Below, piece by piece: positions 35,721 through 47,740 of a stretch of 49,564 bases of DNA. The position numbers were made by a program, and so were the translations under genes. Below the pieces are notes generated by a model that made no database searches, was not told the DNA's origin, and saw only the letters and a program-made list of their open reading frames with translations. Position 1 is the first letter of the stretch. Every line of letters begins with the position of its first letter. This DNA comes from Conidiobolus incongruus B7586 (Eukaryota > Entomophthoromycota > Entomophthoromycetes > Entomophthorales > Conidiobolaceae): contig JNEM01014874.1 in assembly GCA_000697335.1 (NCBI GenBank), positions 1 to 49,564 on the forward strand. The letters run 5' to 3'.

Positions 35721-36765
35721 TATATAAAACTAACCTTTAATAAACATGATCAGCATATCTTGTAATTTGTTTTGAATACTAAAAATTTTTTTTAAAATAA
35801 TTGTTAGGGATTAATAAAATTAAGAAGCTCAATTTCATTGTTATTTGAATTCAATTTAATCTTTAAAAAATTAAAAATTGTTTAAAAATGTAAAATGAAA
35901 TTTTATAATATCAAGTATAATTTTTTAATAGTTTATTGATTATAATTTTGAAATAAAAAAAGTTCAATATTATAATATTTTTTTTATTGTGGTGAATCAA
36001 AATATTGTTATAATTTAAGTGATATTGGTTTAAAATTTACTTAGTAACTATATTTCATTCAGAGTTTTGTAAGTTATTCATTAAATAAATTTTATTGTGA
36101 TCCTTATAATTAGAGAAAATAAATTATAAATTTGGTGAATTGATCTACTAAAAAAATGATACTTAATACTTTTGTCATCAAATATTTTTTGGCATAATTT
36201 TATATAAAAATCCCGAAAATTTCACAATTATCAAATTTTTAAATCTTAGTTAATTGATTATTAATGCGGTATAAATAAATTTTTCTTTAAAGTCAAATAA
36301 ATCATATACAATTGATTCAATATTTCAATATTTATTTAAATCCAATTTACATATATATTTCAACAAAAATAAATGATTTTAATTTATTAGAAACTTTTGT
36401 CAAACTGTTATGAATATATAAACTAGAATACATATTATAAAATATTATTATAAATTTATATATTTATTTTAAAATGAAAAATATAAAATTTTATTGATTT
36501 TAAAACTTTTGAAATAATTTTACAAAAGTTAATGTTCCTTATAGAGCTACCTGGGTTTTAAATCAAAGACATATTGATTAAATGAATTTGTAAATTAATA
36601 GCATTAATACGCTCGTGATAAATAAACTGGATTTTGATAATCACTAAAATATATCAGATATCGTAAGATATTTAAATGCATATATATATATATATATACA
36701 TATATTATAGCTTAGCCAAGTATAAATATGATTTGTTATCAATATATTTAACTTAGTAATTAAAA
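35721..36765. other. Intergenic region upstream of hydrolase gene 1
   Basis: AT-rich, with an (AT)n-like tract near 36678-36700. It holds the promoter of the gene at 36766. No other feature was seen. Confidence 0.5.
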
Positions 36766-38217
36766 ATGGCTTCTTTATTTGCTAAACTATTGGCAAGTCC
36801 ATTGCTTTTATGTGGATACATAATCTATAAACTTAGAGGACCTCCTTGCAAATCTTGGGATCTGAAAACATGGCTAACTGTCTATGTGCTCAGTTTTCTA
36901 TTATCTCGGTCGCCTAAAAGCCTCCCTAGAGCCCGTTACAGATTGAAGCAAATGTCTGCAACTTATGTAAAAAACTCAAAAAATGAAAAGATAGTGATTC
37001 ATACCAAATTCCGTCAACGAGCTCACGAAATTGTCAAAGATCACCTTCTTAAAGTATATGGTGACGATTCTTGGTATGGTCCTGAATCACACTGGTCTAA
37101 TTCCTCTCCATTGGAACCTGAGTGGATTATCCCAAACCATTTAACTCTATCTCCAAAGAGCAATGTCATATTTTATATTCATGGAGGAGGTTATACATTT
37201 GGCCATTTCAGCAAGTATAGATCTTGCTTGGAAAGACTTGGAGCAAGTACAGATTCAGTTGTGCTAGGAGCACATTATCGTTTAGCTCCCGACTACTCAG
37301 CTCCATGCCAATTAGAAGATGTTTTAGCTCATATTTTATATTTAACCTCTCCAGTTAATGAGTCGTGCCCCATTGAAAGTGGTGTTGGGTTAAGCTATGA
37401 GCAAATTATTGTTTCGGGTGATAGTGCGGGTGGAGGTCTTTCAAGTATTTTAAACCATTTTATGAGGGATGCTCAACTTGGTAAATTTGCCGGAACAATA
37501 TTATATTCTCCATGGCTCGATCTTGTATCATCACATCCATCTAATATTGAATGTGCTCATACCGACATTCTTCCCCCTCTCATTAATATATCACATCAAC
37601 CTAGTTCTTCAATAGAAATGGTTCCTGGATTTTTCAAAGTTGCTTATACAGGGTCGGATTCATCAATCAGACAAAGAATGCTGGAACGAGGAAGCCATTT
37701 CGCACCTTTGAAATACCTAAACTCTCCCATGGCTAGTCCTTTGTGTGATACTAACTTCCACAACTTACCTCCTATTTTAATAATCACTGGCCAAGTAGAG
37801 GTTTTGAGAGATGATTCTTATCTTTATCATGAATTAATTAACGCTAGTTATACTGAAGAAGAGCTTTCCAAGTGCAAAATACCTCCATCAACACTCCATT
37901 ATTATGAAGAAATGTTCCATATATTCCCAATGATTCTTCCGGCTCTTGAATCAAGCAAAATATGTGTTAAAAGAGTCAGTAATTTTATTCGACAATGCTT
38001 CGCACAAACCACAGATACTTTTGAACAAATCAAACATGAAAATGCTATTAACTTGGGAATTGTTGAAAGTGAGTATGTTCACTCAAGACCGAAGAAATGG
38101 GTCAATCTATATCTCTCTACACTGGATCATAACTTGATTCCATTTACTCCAACTTATCCAAGAGCTCAAATTCAGACTTGGGGTTTAAACACAACCGTTA
38201 ATTCCAGTAAATTATAA
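36766..38217 (+). CDS. Membrane-anchored alpha/beta hydrolase, HSL/steryl-acetyl-hydrolase-like (gene 1)
   Basis: A 483-residue esterase or deacetylase candidate of the HSL (Abhydrolase_3) family. Residues 2-22 form a hydrophobic N-terminal anchor, followed by the family block RGPPCKSW (24-31). The oxyanion motif HGGG is at 139-142 (FYIHGGGYTFG). The nucleophile is S220 in GDSAG (218-222), the acid is probably E345 in GQVEVLRDD, where HSL enzymes usually have Asp, and the histidine is H385 in EEMFHIFP. The C-terminal ~90 residues form a conserved tail ending RAQIQTWG. The substrate is unknown; membrane-bound sterol or lipid ester hydrolysis, as in fungal Say1 and arylacetamide deacetylase, is inferred. 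Intact, no intron. It is second of four family members in a plus-strand array and apparent donor to pseudogene 1. Confidence 0.9.
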   Translation: MASLFAKLLASPLLLCGYIIYKLRGPPCKSWDLKTWLTVYVLSFLLSRSPKSLPRARYRLKQMSATYVKNSKNEKIVIHTKFRQRAHEIVKDHLLKVYGDDSWYGPESHWSNSSPLEPEWIIPNHLTLSPKSNVIFYIHGGGYTFGHFSKYRSCLERLGASTDSVVLGAHYRLAPDYSAPCQLEDVLAHILYLTSPVNESCPIESGVGLSYEQIIVSGDSAGGGLSSILNHFMRDAQLGKFAGTILYSPWLDLVSSHPSNIECAHTDILPPLINISHQPSSSIEMVPGFFKVAYTGSDSSIRQRMLERGSHFAPLKYLNSPMASPLCDTNFHNLPPILIITGQVEVLRDDSYLYHELINASYTEEELSKCKIPPSTLHYYEEMFHIFPMILPALESSKICVKRVSNFIRQCFAQTTDTFEQIKHENAINLGIVESEYVHSRPKKWVNLYLSTLDHNLIPFTPTYPRAQIQTWGLNTTVNSSKL

Positions 38218-39659
38218 TTGTTAATTTTCATAAAGCAAGTTTTTAATCTTTAATATATTCTTTAAATCTTTTAATTTTATTGTGATAATCTAAAATCTTT
38301 ATATGGCCTAACCTCATTGATTTGCAAAGATTAAATTAAATAAATAAAATTGATAATTGTAAAATAATGTTTAGTAATTAAAAACTATTTATTATATAGT
38401 ACAGCGATATATTAACCTTTATTGAAATTATAATACATTCAGAATTTATGGTATTATTTGTTTATCAAAAATAAGAAAATTCATATTCTGTAAAATTTTG
38501 GTTCTTATTTTATATTTTACTTTGATATTCTAATGCAAAAAATTTAATTCATAAGCAATTTCTCATAGATTTTAAAAATAATTTTTAGAAATTTATTTAG
38601 TAAATATTTTAATAAAAGAAATTTACTGTATCCAATTTGAAGATCAAATTAATTATTAATATATACTTTTAATTTTCCAAAATTAGAACAAATTTAGTGT
38701 TTAATTACATATATATATATATACATATATATAATATGAATTATAGGACTTAATACAAAATTGATTTATATTACCATGAATTTTAGCTTAGTTTAAACTT
38801 TTTAAGTCTCCAGAACTAATTTGAATTCAAACAAATTACAACCCAATTTATATACTGCAACTGTTAATAATGTGATTCTATATTTTTATCAAAAAGAAAA
38901 TAAATGAAATTATAAAAAAAATAAATTTTTAGAAAATGAATTTAATTACTAAATAACTAAAATTATAATTTATTATTTTTAATATCATATCTTTTCTTAT
39001 AATTTACTATTTTATTTTTATTATCTCAAATATTTTTATAAACTAAAATTTCTACAATAATAAATATAAATAATTTTAAATATGAAACCCTTTATTTATT
39101 TTCTCTCAATATTACAAATTATTTTTATGTAAAATTAAATAAATACTAAATAAAATTCACTATCATCATATTGAAAAGTTATCATTCTTTTGTTTACAGT
39201 TTTAAATAGTACGGTTTATTCTTTTGTTGAATAAAACAATAATATATCAAAATCGAGTGATATTCAGTTTATGTACCATTATGAACGTAGATATTACCAA
39301 ATGTTTGTAAAATAACAATCTCAAATAGAATCAGTTATATTTGATTTTAATCCAATAATATTATATCAACTACTGAATAGTAAAAGTTGTTGTTAGTTAA
39401 TTGAACAAGTATTGAGTAAGTTTGGAGTTAATAGAAATATTATTAGTTAAATTATATCAGATAATTAAATATATTTTACAGAAATATACATAATATTTTG
39501 ATTTTTATAGAAGAAATGATTTGAGTTTAATTGGATGAAAATAATGTGAAATGATTTTTAGCAATCTAAAAATTACACAAGTTTCAAATATTGAATATTA
39601 AAAAAGAGTTGACTTAATAGATTTCCGATATTTATGAAAGATGAGATCTTTAAAAAACT
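38218..39659. other. Intergenic AT-rich region
   Basis: Between hydrolase gene 1 and pseudogene 2. Short (AT)n tracts near 38710-38730. No gene seen. Confidence 0.5.
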
Positions 39660-41090
39660 GGTTTACTATACTATAATGAGCAGTAGTTTTGAGAGCATAC
39701 TTGGCTAATACAATTATCGGCCCTCCTTGTAAAGTTTGTAGCTTCAACACTTAGCTATTTGTATATATCTTCCAATATTCGCTAACCCAACCTTATGAAG
39801 ATATACAGGAACGATGTGAAAAATTGAATAAACTAGCAACATTGAAGATAGAAAATTCTAGCGCTGAATCAACTGTAATTCATAATAAATTCAGTCAACC
39901 AGCTTACCAACTGGTGAAAAGTCATTTGGCTAAAATATATGATAATAACGTTTGGTATGGCCTTGAGTCTCAATGATCTAATTCGCTCCCTTTAGAGCTT
40001 GAGTAGATTATTCTCAATCTTTTTATCATTGAAAATTAATGTAATTATTATATATATATAGCAATGCATATGCATTTGAACATAATTAAATATAAATTAT
40101 CTTTGTAAAATATTGAAGTTGATCCTAATACAGTGCCATTAAGACCAGATAATGGTTTAACTCCAAAATTCCTCTGCCCCCTGTCGGTTCGAAGATTCTC
40201 TAGCTAACTTAAATTTAATTTATTCGATTAATGAGACAAACCGTTAAGAGGTATTGAGTTGTAATCAAATCGTCGCTTCATTTGATAGTGCTGGAGGGGT
40301 TTATCCAGCTGTATGATCAATTCTATGGGAGATTCTGTGGCTTTAGAGAATTTGTTGATGTAGTAATGTGTTCTCCTTGAATAGATCTCCCATCATCACA
40401 TCCTTCTTGTTCATAATGTGCCAATACTAATTTCCTTCCAGTGATGATTAATTTTATACATACATTAGAGTTATCAAAGGAACTCAACTCTAGCTTTTCA
40501 AGGAATTTACATGATGGGTCTGATGCATCAATTAAACAAATGATATTGTTAAGTAGACATCATCTAATACGAACTAAGTACCTGAATTCTCGTATATTGA
40601 GCCTGCTATTTGACAATAGCTTTCGCGATATATCTACTATATTGATAATTACAGATAAAGTTGAGACATTGAAAGATGATCGCATCGCTATCACGAGTTA
40701 ATAATAGTTACCCTAAAGAAGAATTCTCTCAATACAAATTTCACCATTAACCTTCGATTACAATGAAGCAATGGTTCATGTGTTTCTTGTCAATGTTTCC
40801 GATCATGAATCTATTAAAATTGCAACCTAAAGAGCAATTAATTTTATTAGTGTTTTGTAGTAATTTCAGATAATTTTAAAGAAATCAAGAAGAGAAGACT
40901 TATTAAGTATTACATAAAATCATGGTAACCAAGACCAAAGAAATAGACTAATTTCCTTTCTAGTCATAATCAAGACTCAGTGTCATATCCAATTTATAGT
41001 TGCAAATTCTATCTTAGTTCCTTTCTAGTCATAATCAAGACTCAGTGTCATATCCAATTTATAGTTGCAAATTCTATCTTAGGGCCAATC
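39660..41090 (+). pseudogene. Alpha/beta-hydrolase (HSL family) pseudogene 2
   Basis: Collinear with gene 2 (46286) along its full length: GPPCK at about 39720, the EKLNKLAT region near 39815, VIHNKF near 39880, the WYG block near 39953, a decayed nucleophile block (SFDSAG-like) near 40270, SHPSCS near 40397, and the EAMVHVF-like histidine block near 40765. Many stops and frame changes are spread over the whole length, so decay is old. The open frame at 40441-40701 is a surviving stretch of this pseudogene, not a gene. It looks closer to gene 2 than to gene 1. Near its 3' end a 65-bp segment is exactly duplicated in tandem. Confidence 0.88.
40953..41082 (+). repeat. Exact 65-bp tandem duplication in hydrolase pseudogene 2
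   Basis: Unit 1 is 40953-41017 and unit 2 is 41018-41082. Both begin TTCCTTTCTAGTCATAATCA and end ATTCTATCTTAG, with no difference between them. The unit corresponds to the C-terminal LYLSxLxHNLxPFxPxYPRAEIQ region of the intact genes. Confidence 0.95.
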
Positions 41091-41499
41091 TAAAAATATT
41101 AACTCTAATAAAATATATAAGACGATAATACAAAAACCAAATCTGAAAAATATTTACTAAATAGCAATAATAATGTTACAAATTTATATTTTTTTCTTCC
41201 TTCAATAAATAAAACATATTTCTAATAATTCACTTCATTAAACTAATTTCAAAAATAATATTTCAAGTTTTATTATAGTCACAAAATAAAATAGACTGTA
41301 TTAGAAAATTTGAAACAAAATATAAATATATGGTAATAATTATATTAGATTTGAAAATTTTAATTCCATTATTATAGAATAAATATGCATTTATTAGATA
41401 AACTATAAACTACAAATCCTTCCATAAAATATTCACATATATTTGCTGGTGGTAATTAATAGCATTTAATATTACTCTGTATTTTTAATAATGGGAATT
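41083..41499. other. Intergenic AT-rich region
   Basis: Between pseudogene 2 and the decayed pogo-like element. Nothing recognised. Confidence 0.45.
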
Positions 41500-44280
41500 T
41501 TTTATGATTAAAAATAAATAAATATTTTAATATATGATAAATAAAAATAAATATATAATATAAATTTAATAGTTTCTTTTATTATTAATGACTCTTTACT
41601 ATACTTTTAGCAAACTTTTAACACTTAAAAACAATTTTTTTTATTAAAGACTAAAATTTGATGTTTTACAAACCAATTAAATTTTTTTATAGAAATTTTC
41701 TTTTTTGTAAGCTAGTTTTTTAATTACTTAAAGCAATTATAGTTATATAAGTTATAATCTAAAAAATACACTAGATGTGGTAGTTTTTTCTTGTTATTTT
41801 TAATAAGAAATTTTTTTATAACTTTAAATTTATGTATTTTACAATTATCATATAAAATAATAAATCTTCTTAAATTATATTAAAAACAATAATTAAAAAT
41901 ACTTTAATTAAAAAAGTAATATAAAATTTACTATTAATTATTTTTCCTTTAAAAATTAAATAAGAGTAACATATACTATTATAATTTATTTTAATAATTA
42001 ACATTTGTTTATTAATAAAATATTTATTTAAAGGGATTTATAAAGTAAGTTAATTTAATTTAATTTAGCATTTTAATTTGTGTTTTAATAAAGGATTATA
42101 TATAAAGATTTAAAATTCATCAATTGTAATTATTTGCTGTAAAAGTTTAAGCTTCTAATAATATTTTAGTTAATTTTATTTAATAATAACTACTTTAGCT
42201 TTTTTTAAGCTTTAGTTAAATTATAAGATATTTATTTTATATTTTTATTTATTAATTTGAGCTTAAACTTTAATATATATAAATTACTTATATACTAACC
42301 TATAAAAGTGAGTTATAAAATTAAAAATATATATATATTAATTAATAACTAAAACAATTATATATATTAGATTATTTAAAATTATAATATATAATTAAAG
42401 TATATTATTTAATAATAAATAAATATATTTAAATATATATAGTAAACTATTAACAAAAATATTAACCTTTAATATTTAACTAAGGTAAGTTATAAATTTA
42501 TAAGTTTTTGAGATAAAAGGATATATTTAACAATATATAACTATATCTTTTTTCTCTCTTTGTTATTATTTTATATTATATTTTATAAATATACTAAATT
42601 TTTTTTATTAGTATTATTATACCTAAATCCCTCTCTAAAAAAATTTACTTGTGTATTAATTAACTTTATAAAAAAGGTAAATTAACTTGTGATATTGTTA
42701 GAATTACTAGTGTTAGCTAGTTTACTATAGTTAAAGCTATTAAGAATAACAATAAAAAAACATTTAAACTTAAACTTAAGTATATTAAAATTATAAATAA
42801 ATATAATAAGAAGTATATTTATAAGTTAATTAGTATAAGTAAATATAATACTGCTATAAAAATACAATAGGAATTATAAAACTATACAAGAATATTAGTT
42901 AACACTAATATTATTATATATACTTTATATTAGCATAGATACTATTTACACTTTAAGAAAAAACACCCACAACTAAAAAAATCTCATTATAAAGCTAGGT
43001 AGGAGTTTAAATATTGTTACTAATGTTAAACTAAAACTAATTAGAGTAAAGTTATTTAGTCTAATAAAATAAAAATATACTTTAGTAGATTTAATAAAAA
43101 AGCTAGATACTTCAGAAAAAATACAGAACTACTTTATAACTATTATGTTAATTTTACCTAAAAGTATAATAGTGGGTTAATTATTATTTAGGGATATATA
43201 TTGTTTTTAAGTGTAAAATATCTTTATAAAGTTAATAAAAGAATTAATACTAAGATATACTAAAGTATTTTAAAAAAATAAATTGAAAAAAACTATTAAA
43301 TAATATAGGTTAAATAAATCTAATATTATTTTCTAGTAAGATAATACCTTTTGTTATATTATAGCTTCTATTACCAAATAGCTTAAAAATAATAAGATAA
43401 CAATTATAAAGTAGTTTCTTTAATTTTTTAACTTTAATCTAATTAAATACTTTTGGAATTAATTAAAAAAAGTTATTAAAGCTTTCCCCTTAATTAAAAA
43501 TTTAAATTAACTTTAAAAATATATTTAAGAAGCATAGAATAAAATTAATTTTTTTTAGTGTAAGAAGTTAGTTGATTCTATACCCTATAAACTTAAAGAG
43601 GTTAGAAAAGTTAAAGGTAAATACACTAAGTTTTAATTATTTTTATCACCAAAAACCTATAAATTTATAATTTACCCTAGGTAAAATTTAAAGGTTTATA
43701 TTTTAATCAATTAATAGCTAAATATCATTATTTAATAATATATATAATTAATAAATATAATAAATTTTAATTATTTAATTTAAATTTATTTTATTAAATA
43801 ATAATCAAGTTATTAGTAAAAATATAAGTGTTTTTGATTTTATAACTTACTTTTACAGGTTAGTGTATAACTAACATTAAAGTGCTTAGATAATTTTTTA
43901 ACTGAAATAAAAAGGTGTTTTTCATTATATTTTTTCACTTTATTAATAGTTAAAATAATAATAATTAAAGTTAATTTTTTAAATTTTAACAAATTTTAAA
44001 TAATTTTTCTTTTACCATTAAAATAATTTACTAAGTAATAAATAGTTGATTTAAATAATGTTTCATTATTAAAAATTGTTTGTAAACTTTAAATAATTTT
44101 AAAAGTCTTATGGTTAAGTTTTATTAATACTAAAATAAAAAACTTTTGATCATTATTATTTAGTTTAAACATAATTAAATTAAATAACTAATTTTAAAAA
44201 GTTAATTTTTTAATCAAAAAAATTATTATATAAATATATATATTAAAAATATATAATATCTATTAACTTTGTATATATTT
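41500..44280 (-). mobile_element. Decayed pogo/Tigger-like DNA transposon, split by a Tc1-like element
   Basis: On the minus strand, 43868 to about 44180 reads like the N-terminal helix-turn-helix of pogo/Fot1 transposases: NNDQKFFILVLIKLNHKTFK, then an STIYYLVNYFNGKRK block, then KKLTLIIIILTINKVKK, then ISVKKLSKHF. On the other side of the inserted Tc1-like copy (left of 42291) come an AQINKxYK block (family: RHPELKxxxxRKYD), then ITIDEF near 42090 (family: YNxDExGF), a PLIIFKGK-like block near 41945 and an LPxHxSHxLQPLD-like block near 41790. All are broken by stops and frame changes. End repeats were not found, so limits are approximate. Assignment rests on motif order by eye. Confidence 0.55.
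42291..43867 (+). mobile_element. Tc1-like DNA transposon, copy 2 (1577 bp, decayed)
   Basis: Inverted repeats: left TATACTAACCTATAAAAGTG, right (reverse complement) TACACTAACCTGTAAAAGTA, both continuing into AGTTATAAAAT. TA stands at both ends. From about 42673 a single frame reads a Tc1-type transposase N-terminus (KLTCDIVRITSVS, then FTIVKAIKNNN), followed by KVI-stop-SNKIKI (first Asp at 43063 is Asn), a GLIII-stop-GY block (family: GSIMIWGC) and, after one frame change, stop-stop-DN (family: QQDN; Asp at 43340) and LIKYFWN (Glu position 43445 is Lys). The spacing between the last two is 34 residues (DD34E). Stops fall almost only at former Trp and Gln codons. Inserted in a pogo-like remnant. 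Confidence 0.88.
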
Positions 44281-46285
44281 ATTTATGTCAAACTAATAAT
44301 TTGTTTGAAAAATCAAAAATTAAAAAATTTCCCATTATTTAAAATTTAAGGTAATATCAAATATTTAATATCACTATAGTTATTTTCAATATCTTATATC
44401 ATTATTTAGTACTTCCATTATGGTATCTGGTATATAATTATTAAATCACAAAAAAGGATATTATTTGATAGTTATTAAACAATCAACTATATGATGTCAA
44501 TTAATTGATATGATTGAATACAATTTACAACCATTCATACATTCTCTAATTTTATTGCATATTTTAAGTTTGAAAATATATTATTAAAAATATCTTTAAT
44601 ATTAATGAGTTAGATTTAATTGAAAACAATATTCAATCTTATCAAAAATCAACTTACCATTATGGATTAAATATTAAGTAATATCTATATAAATTAATAC
44701 ATTCGCAATATTATTTTCAAGATGGTTAAGGTCATTAAATAATAATTTAACATTTAATTGAATAAAGTAAGCGAGTTTGAAATGATTAGATAATCTCAAA
44801 TTAAAAATTAAACCAAATTTATATTTTATGATTTTAATTAAAATATTTGTTTTGGAAATAAGATAATAATATAGTTTTTAGTTGTTATTTTCTTACTGAT
44901 CAAATCAATTAAATATATATTACTTGTGAATTCTAGTATTATACAAAAAAACAAAAAAGAAAAATTATCAATAACAACATGACACTTTTCAATATCCTTT
45001 ATGTTTAATATCAAATGAATTAAGATAAAAATTATTGTATTAATTGGACAAGGTAAATGATAATTTAAATATTAACATTGATTAACTATTATGAATATAC
45101 ATATTTTATAATTCATTTATTAACTATTATAATTCTCAAGAATATAGTCTTATTTTATAATATTCTATTGATCAGTTTTTATTCTGATAATTAAATAGAT
45201 ATATAATTGGAACTCAACTTTAATATCTAACTTAAATTTTAAAAAAGTGACATATTTCTACAAGTTATATTTTGGATCCATTATGTTTACAATGATATAT
45301 TGTCAAAAGAATTATGATAGATTTATTATGTATTTGTAAATATCAAATTTTATTTATATACTTATTAAAAATGCATTGTATTAATTATTAAATAATAATT
45401 CACAGTATTATTTCCAATATTATTGCTGAATTAATTTGTATAATAAACTTATTATCAGATTTATTATATACTAAAATATTTTGCATAAATATATAATAAG
45501 GTTATAATTGTTGTGATTTATAACCAGATTTTTCAATAAAGATGGTTGATAGTAAATTATCTATATGGTCATTTCAGTGATTCATATCCTTATATTATGC
45601 ACTCACAAAGCCACTATGAATGAGGTGTTATATGAACTTAACTATTGAATCGAGACGGACGGGTATTTTTAAAATATAACATAATGACAGATAAAATTTA
45701 TATGATTAATCAAATTTTTTAGTATAACTGCAATTTTTGGTCATGCTATATTATTAATAATAAGATTCATAATTATATTCAATTACGTACTAATATTTCT
45801 ATATTGAATTTAATTATATAGTTTTTAATATTCAATTTTTAATATATTTCACAGTTTATTGAATGAAACTAGAAACAATAAATCTGTAATAAAAAAATAA
45901 CTATGGATAAATCTTTTTTATCAAAGTTACCATATTTAGATAGCATATTCTTTGGTTATAGAACTAATTATTAAATAATTTTCTTGATAATTAATCAAAT
46001 TTTAAATGTTTGTTCACTTTCCTATTTAATTATTTTTTAGTTTTACTATAATTGGATAAACAAATTTAAATTATCTAAATAAATCAAAGTTGTTGACTCA
46101 GCTACTCGTTTTGTCATATGGATAATTTTCACTATAAATTGATTAATTATAAATAAAGATAATTATTATTATTACTATATATAGTAAAATATCAAAGTTT
46201 TAATTTTTAAATCTCATGATAAAAATTATGATATAAAAAGTTTTAAAATAATTAAATTTTTAAATTGTCAATTTAATAAAAAAAT
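44281..46285. other. Intergenic region upstream of hydrolase gene 2
   Basis: AT-rich; no gene, RNA or repeat was recognised. The last few hundred bases carry the promoter of the gene at 46286. Confidence 0.5.
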
Positions 46286-47740
46286 ATGGAATGGTTACAA
46301 GAATCTTTGTTATATGGGTTTTTAACTGTGAAGGCACTTTTGATTTATCTTATATACGGTCCACCGTGTAAGTCTTGGAGCTGGAATACATGGTTAAACG
46401 TATATATCCTCCGTTATTTAGAATCGCAATCATATGATAATATCAAAGTAACTCGCGAAAAGCTAATTCAAATGGGAGAAACTCAAGTTAAAAACTCGAA
46501 TATTAATAAGGTTGTCATCCACAATAAATTCCGTCAAAGGGCTCATGAAATTGTCAAAAATCATCTTGGCAAAGTGTATAGTAAAGATTCTTGGTATGGC
46601 TCAGAATCACATTGGGAGAATGCACCCCCTTTAGAGTCTGAATGGGTTATTCCAAATCATTTAAAGCTATCGTCTAGGAGTAATGTTATATTCTTTATCC
46701 ATGGTGGAGCACACGCATTCAGACATTTCAAAGAGTATAGATCATATTTAGAGCCGATCGCGACAGCCACAGATTCCATTTTGCTAGGGGCGGATTATCG
46801 CTTGGCTCCAGAATATTCAGCTCCTAGTCAGTTAGAAGATGTTTTAGCCCATTTATTATATTTGATCTCTCCGATTGATGAAGCGAACCCTGCTGAAAGT
46901 GGGGTTGGACTGAGTTGTGATCAAATTGTGGTATCAGGAGATAGCTCTGGTGCAAATTTAACGAGTTGTCTTTACCATTTTATGAGAGATTCAGGATTTG
47001 AAAAGTTCGCTGGAGTAGTGGTATATTCTCCTTGGGTGGATCTTGCATCATCACATCCCTCTTGTGCAGAAAATAATATCACTGATTATAGTCCTAAAAT
47101 GATTAATTTCATCCATCCACACGGAAAATCAAAACAAATCGCGCCTGGTATCTTAAGAAATATATATAATGGATCTGATGAAACTATTAAGCAAAAAATA
47201 TTAGAACGAGGGCATCATTTTGCACCAATTAAATACCTCAACACACCTATTATTAGTCCTTTATGCGATATTAATTTTCGTGACTTACCTCCTATTCTAA
47301 TCATCACAGGACTAGCTGAGGTTATGAGAGATGAGTCCTATCGCTACCATGAGCTAATTAATGAAAGTTATTCTGAAGAAGAACTTTCTGAATTCAAAAT
47401 ACCTCCATCAACACTCCACTATTATGAAGAAATGTTCCACGTGTTTCCAATGATCCTTCCTGACCTTGAATCTAGCAAAATCGCCACAGAAAGAGCGATT
47501 AATTTTATTAAACAATGCTTTGCAGTGAATTCTAGTGATTTTGAGCAAATCAAGCGGGGAAATCCTATCAATTTGCAAATTGAAGAGAAGCAAGATACTT
47601 CACCAAGACCAAGGAAATGGGCTAATTTATATCTTTCTAATCTCAATCACAACTTGGTTCCTTTTGATCCACTTTATCCAAGGGCTGAAATTCAAACTTG
47701 GAATCCAGCCAAAATCAACTCTTCAGATAAACTAAAATAG
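46286..47740 (+). CDS. Membrane-anchored alpha/beta hydrolase, HSL/steryl-acetyl-hydrolase-like (gene 2)
   Basis: A 484-residue paralog of gene 1, aligning end to end almost without gaps. It has a hydrophobic N-terminal anchor (about 5-24), the GPPCKSW block (25-31), an oxyanion motif HGGA (139-142, third Gly replaced by Ala), the nucleophile S220 in GDSSG (218-222), the probable acid E345 (GLAEVMRDE) and H385 (EEMFHVFP). The SYRYHELINESYSEEELSEF region and the RAEIQTW tail are conserved with gene 1. HGGA and GDSSG instead of HGGG and GDSAG suggest a changed substrate range. A membrane-bound ester hydrolase is inferred. Last member of the plus-strand array. Minus-strand frames within it are shadows. 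Confidence 0.9.
   Translation: MEWLQESLLYGFLTVKALLIYLIYGPPCKSWSWNTWLNVYILRYLESQSYDNIKVTREKLIQMGETQVKNSNINKVVIHNKFRQRAHEIVKNHLGKVYSKDSWYGSESHWENAPPLESEWVIPNHLKLSSRSNVIFFIHGGAHAFRHFKEYRSYLEPIATATDSILLGADYRLAPEYSAPSQLEDVLAHLLYLISPIDEANPAESGVGLSCDQIVVSGDSSGANLTSCLYHFMRDSGFEKFAGVVVYSPWVDLASSHPSCAENNITDYSPKMINFIHPHGKSKQIAPGILRNIYNGSDETIKQKILERGHHFAPIKYLNTPIISPLCDINFRDLPPILIITGLAEVMRDESYRYHELINESYSEEELSEFKIPPSTLHYYEEMFHVFPMILPDLESSKIATERAINFIKQCFAVNSSDFEQIKRGNPINLQIEEKQDTSPRPRKWANLYLSNLNHNLVPFDPLYPRAEIQTWNPAKINSSDKLK

Noticed and set aside
40441-40701. 86-codon frame with hydrolase similarity
   Set aside because: Surviving open piece of pseudogene 2; nucleophile and oxyanion regions are missing.
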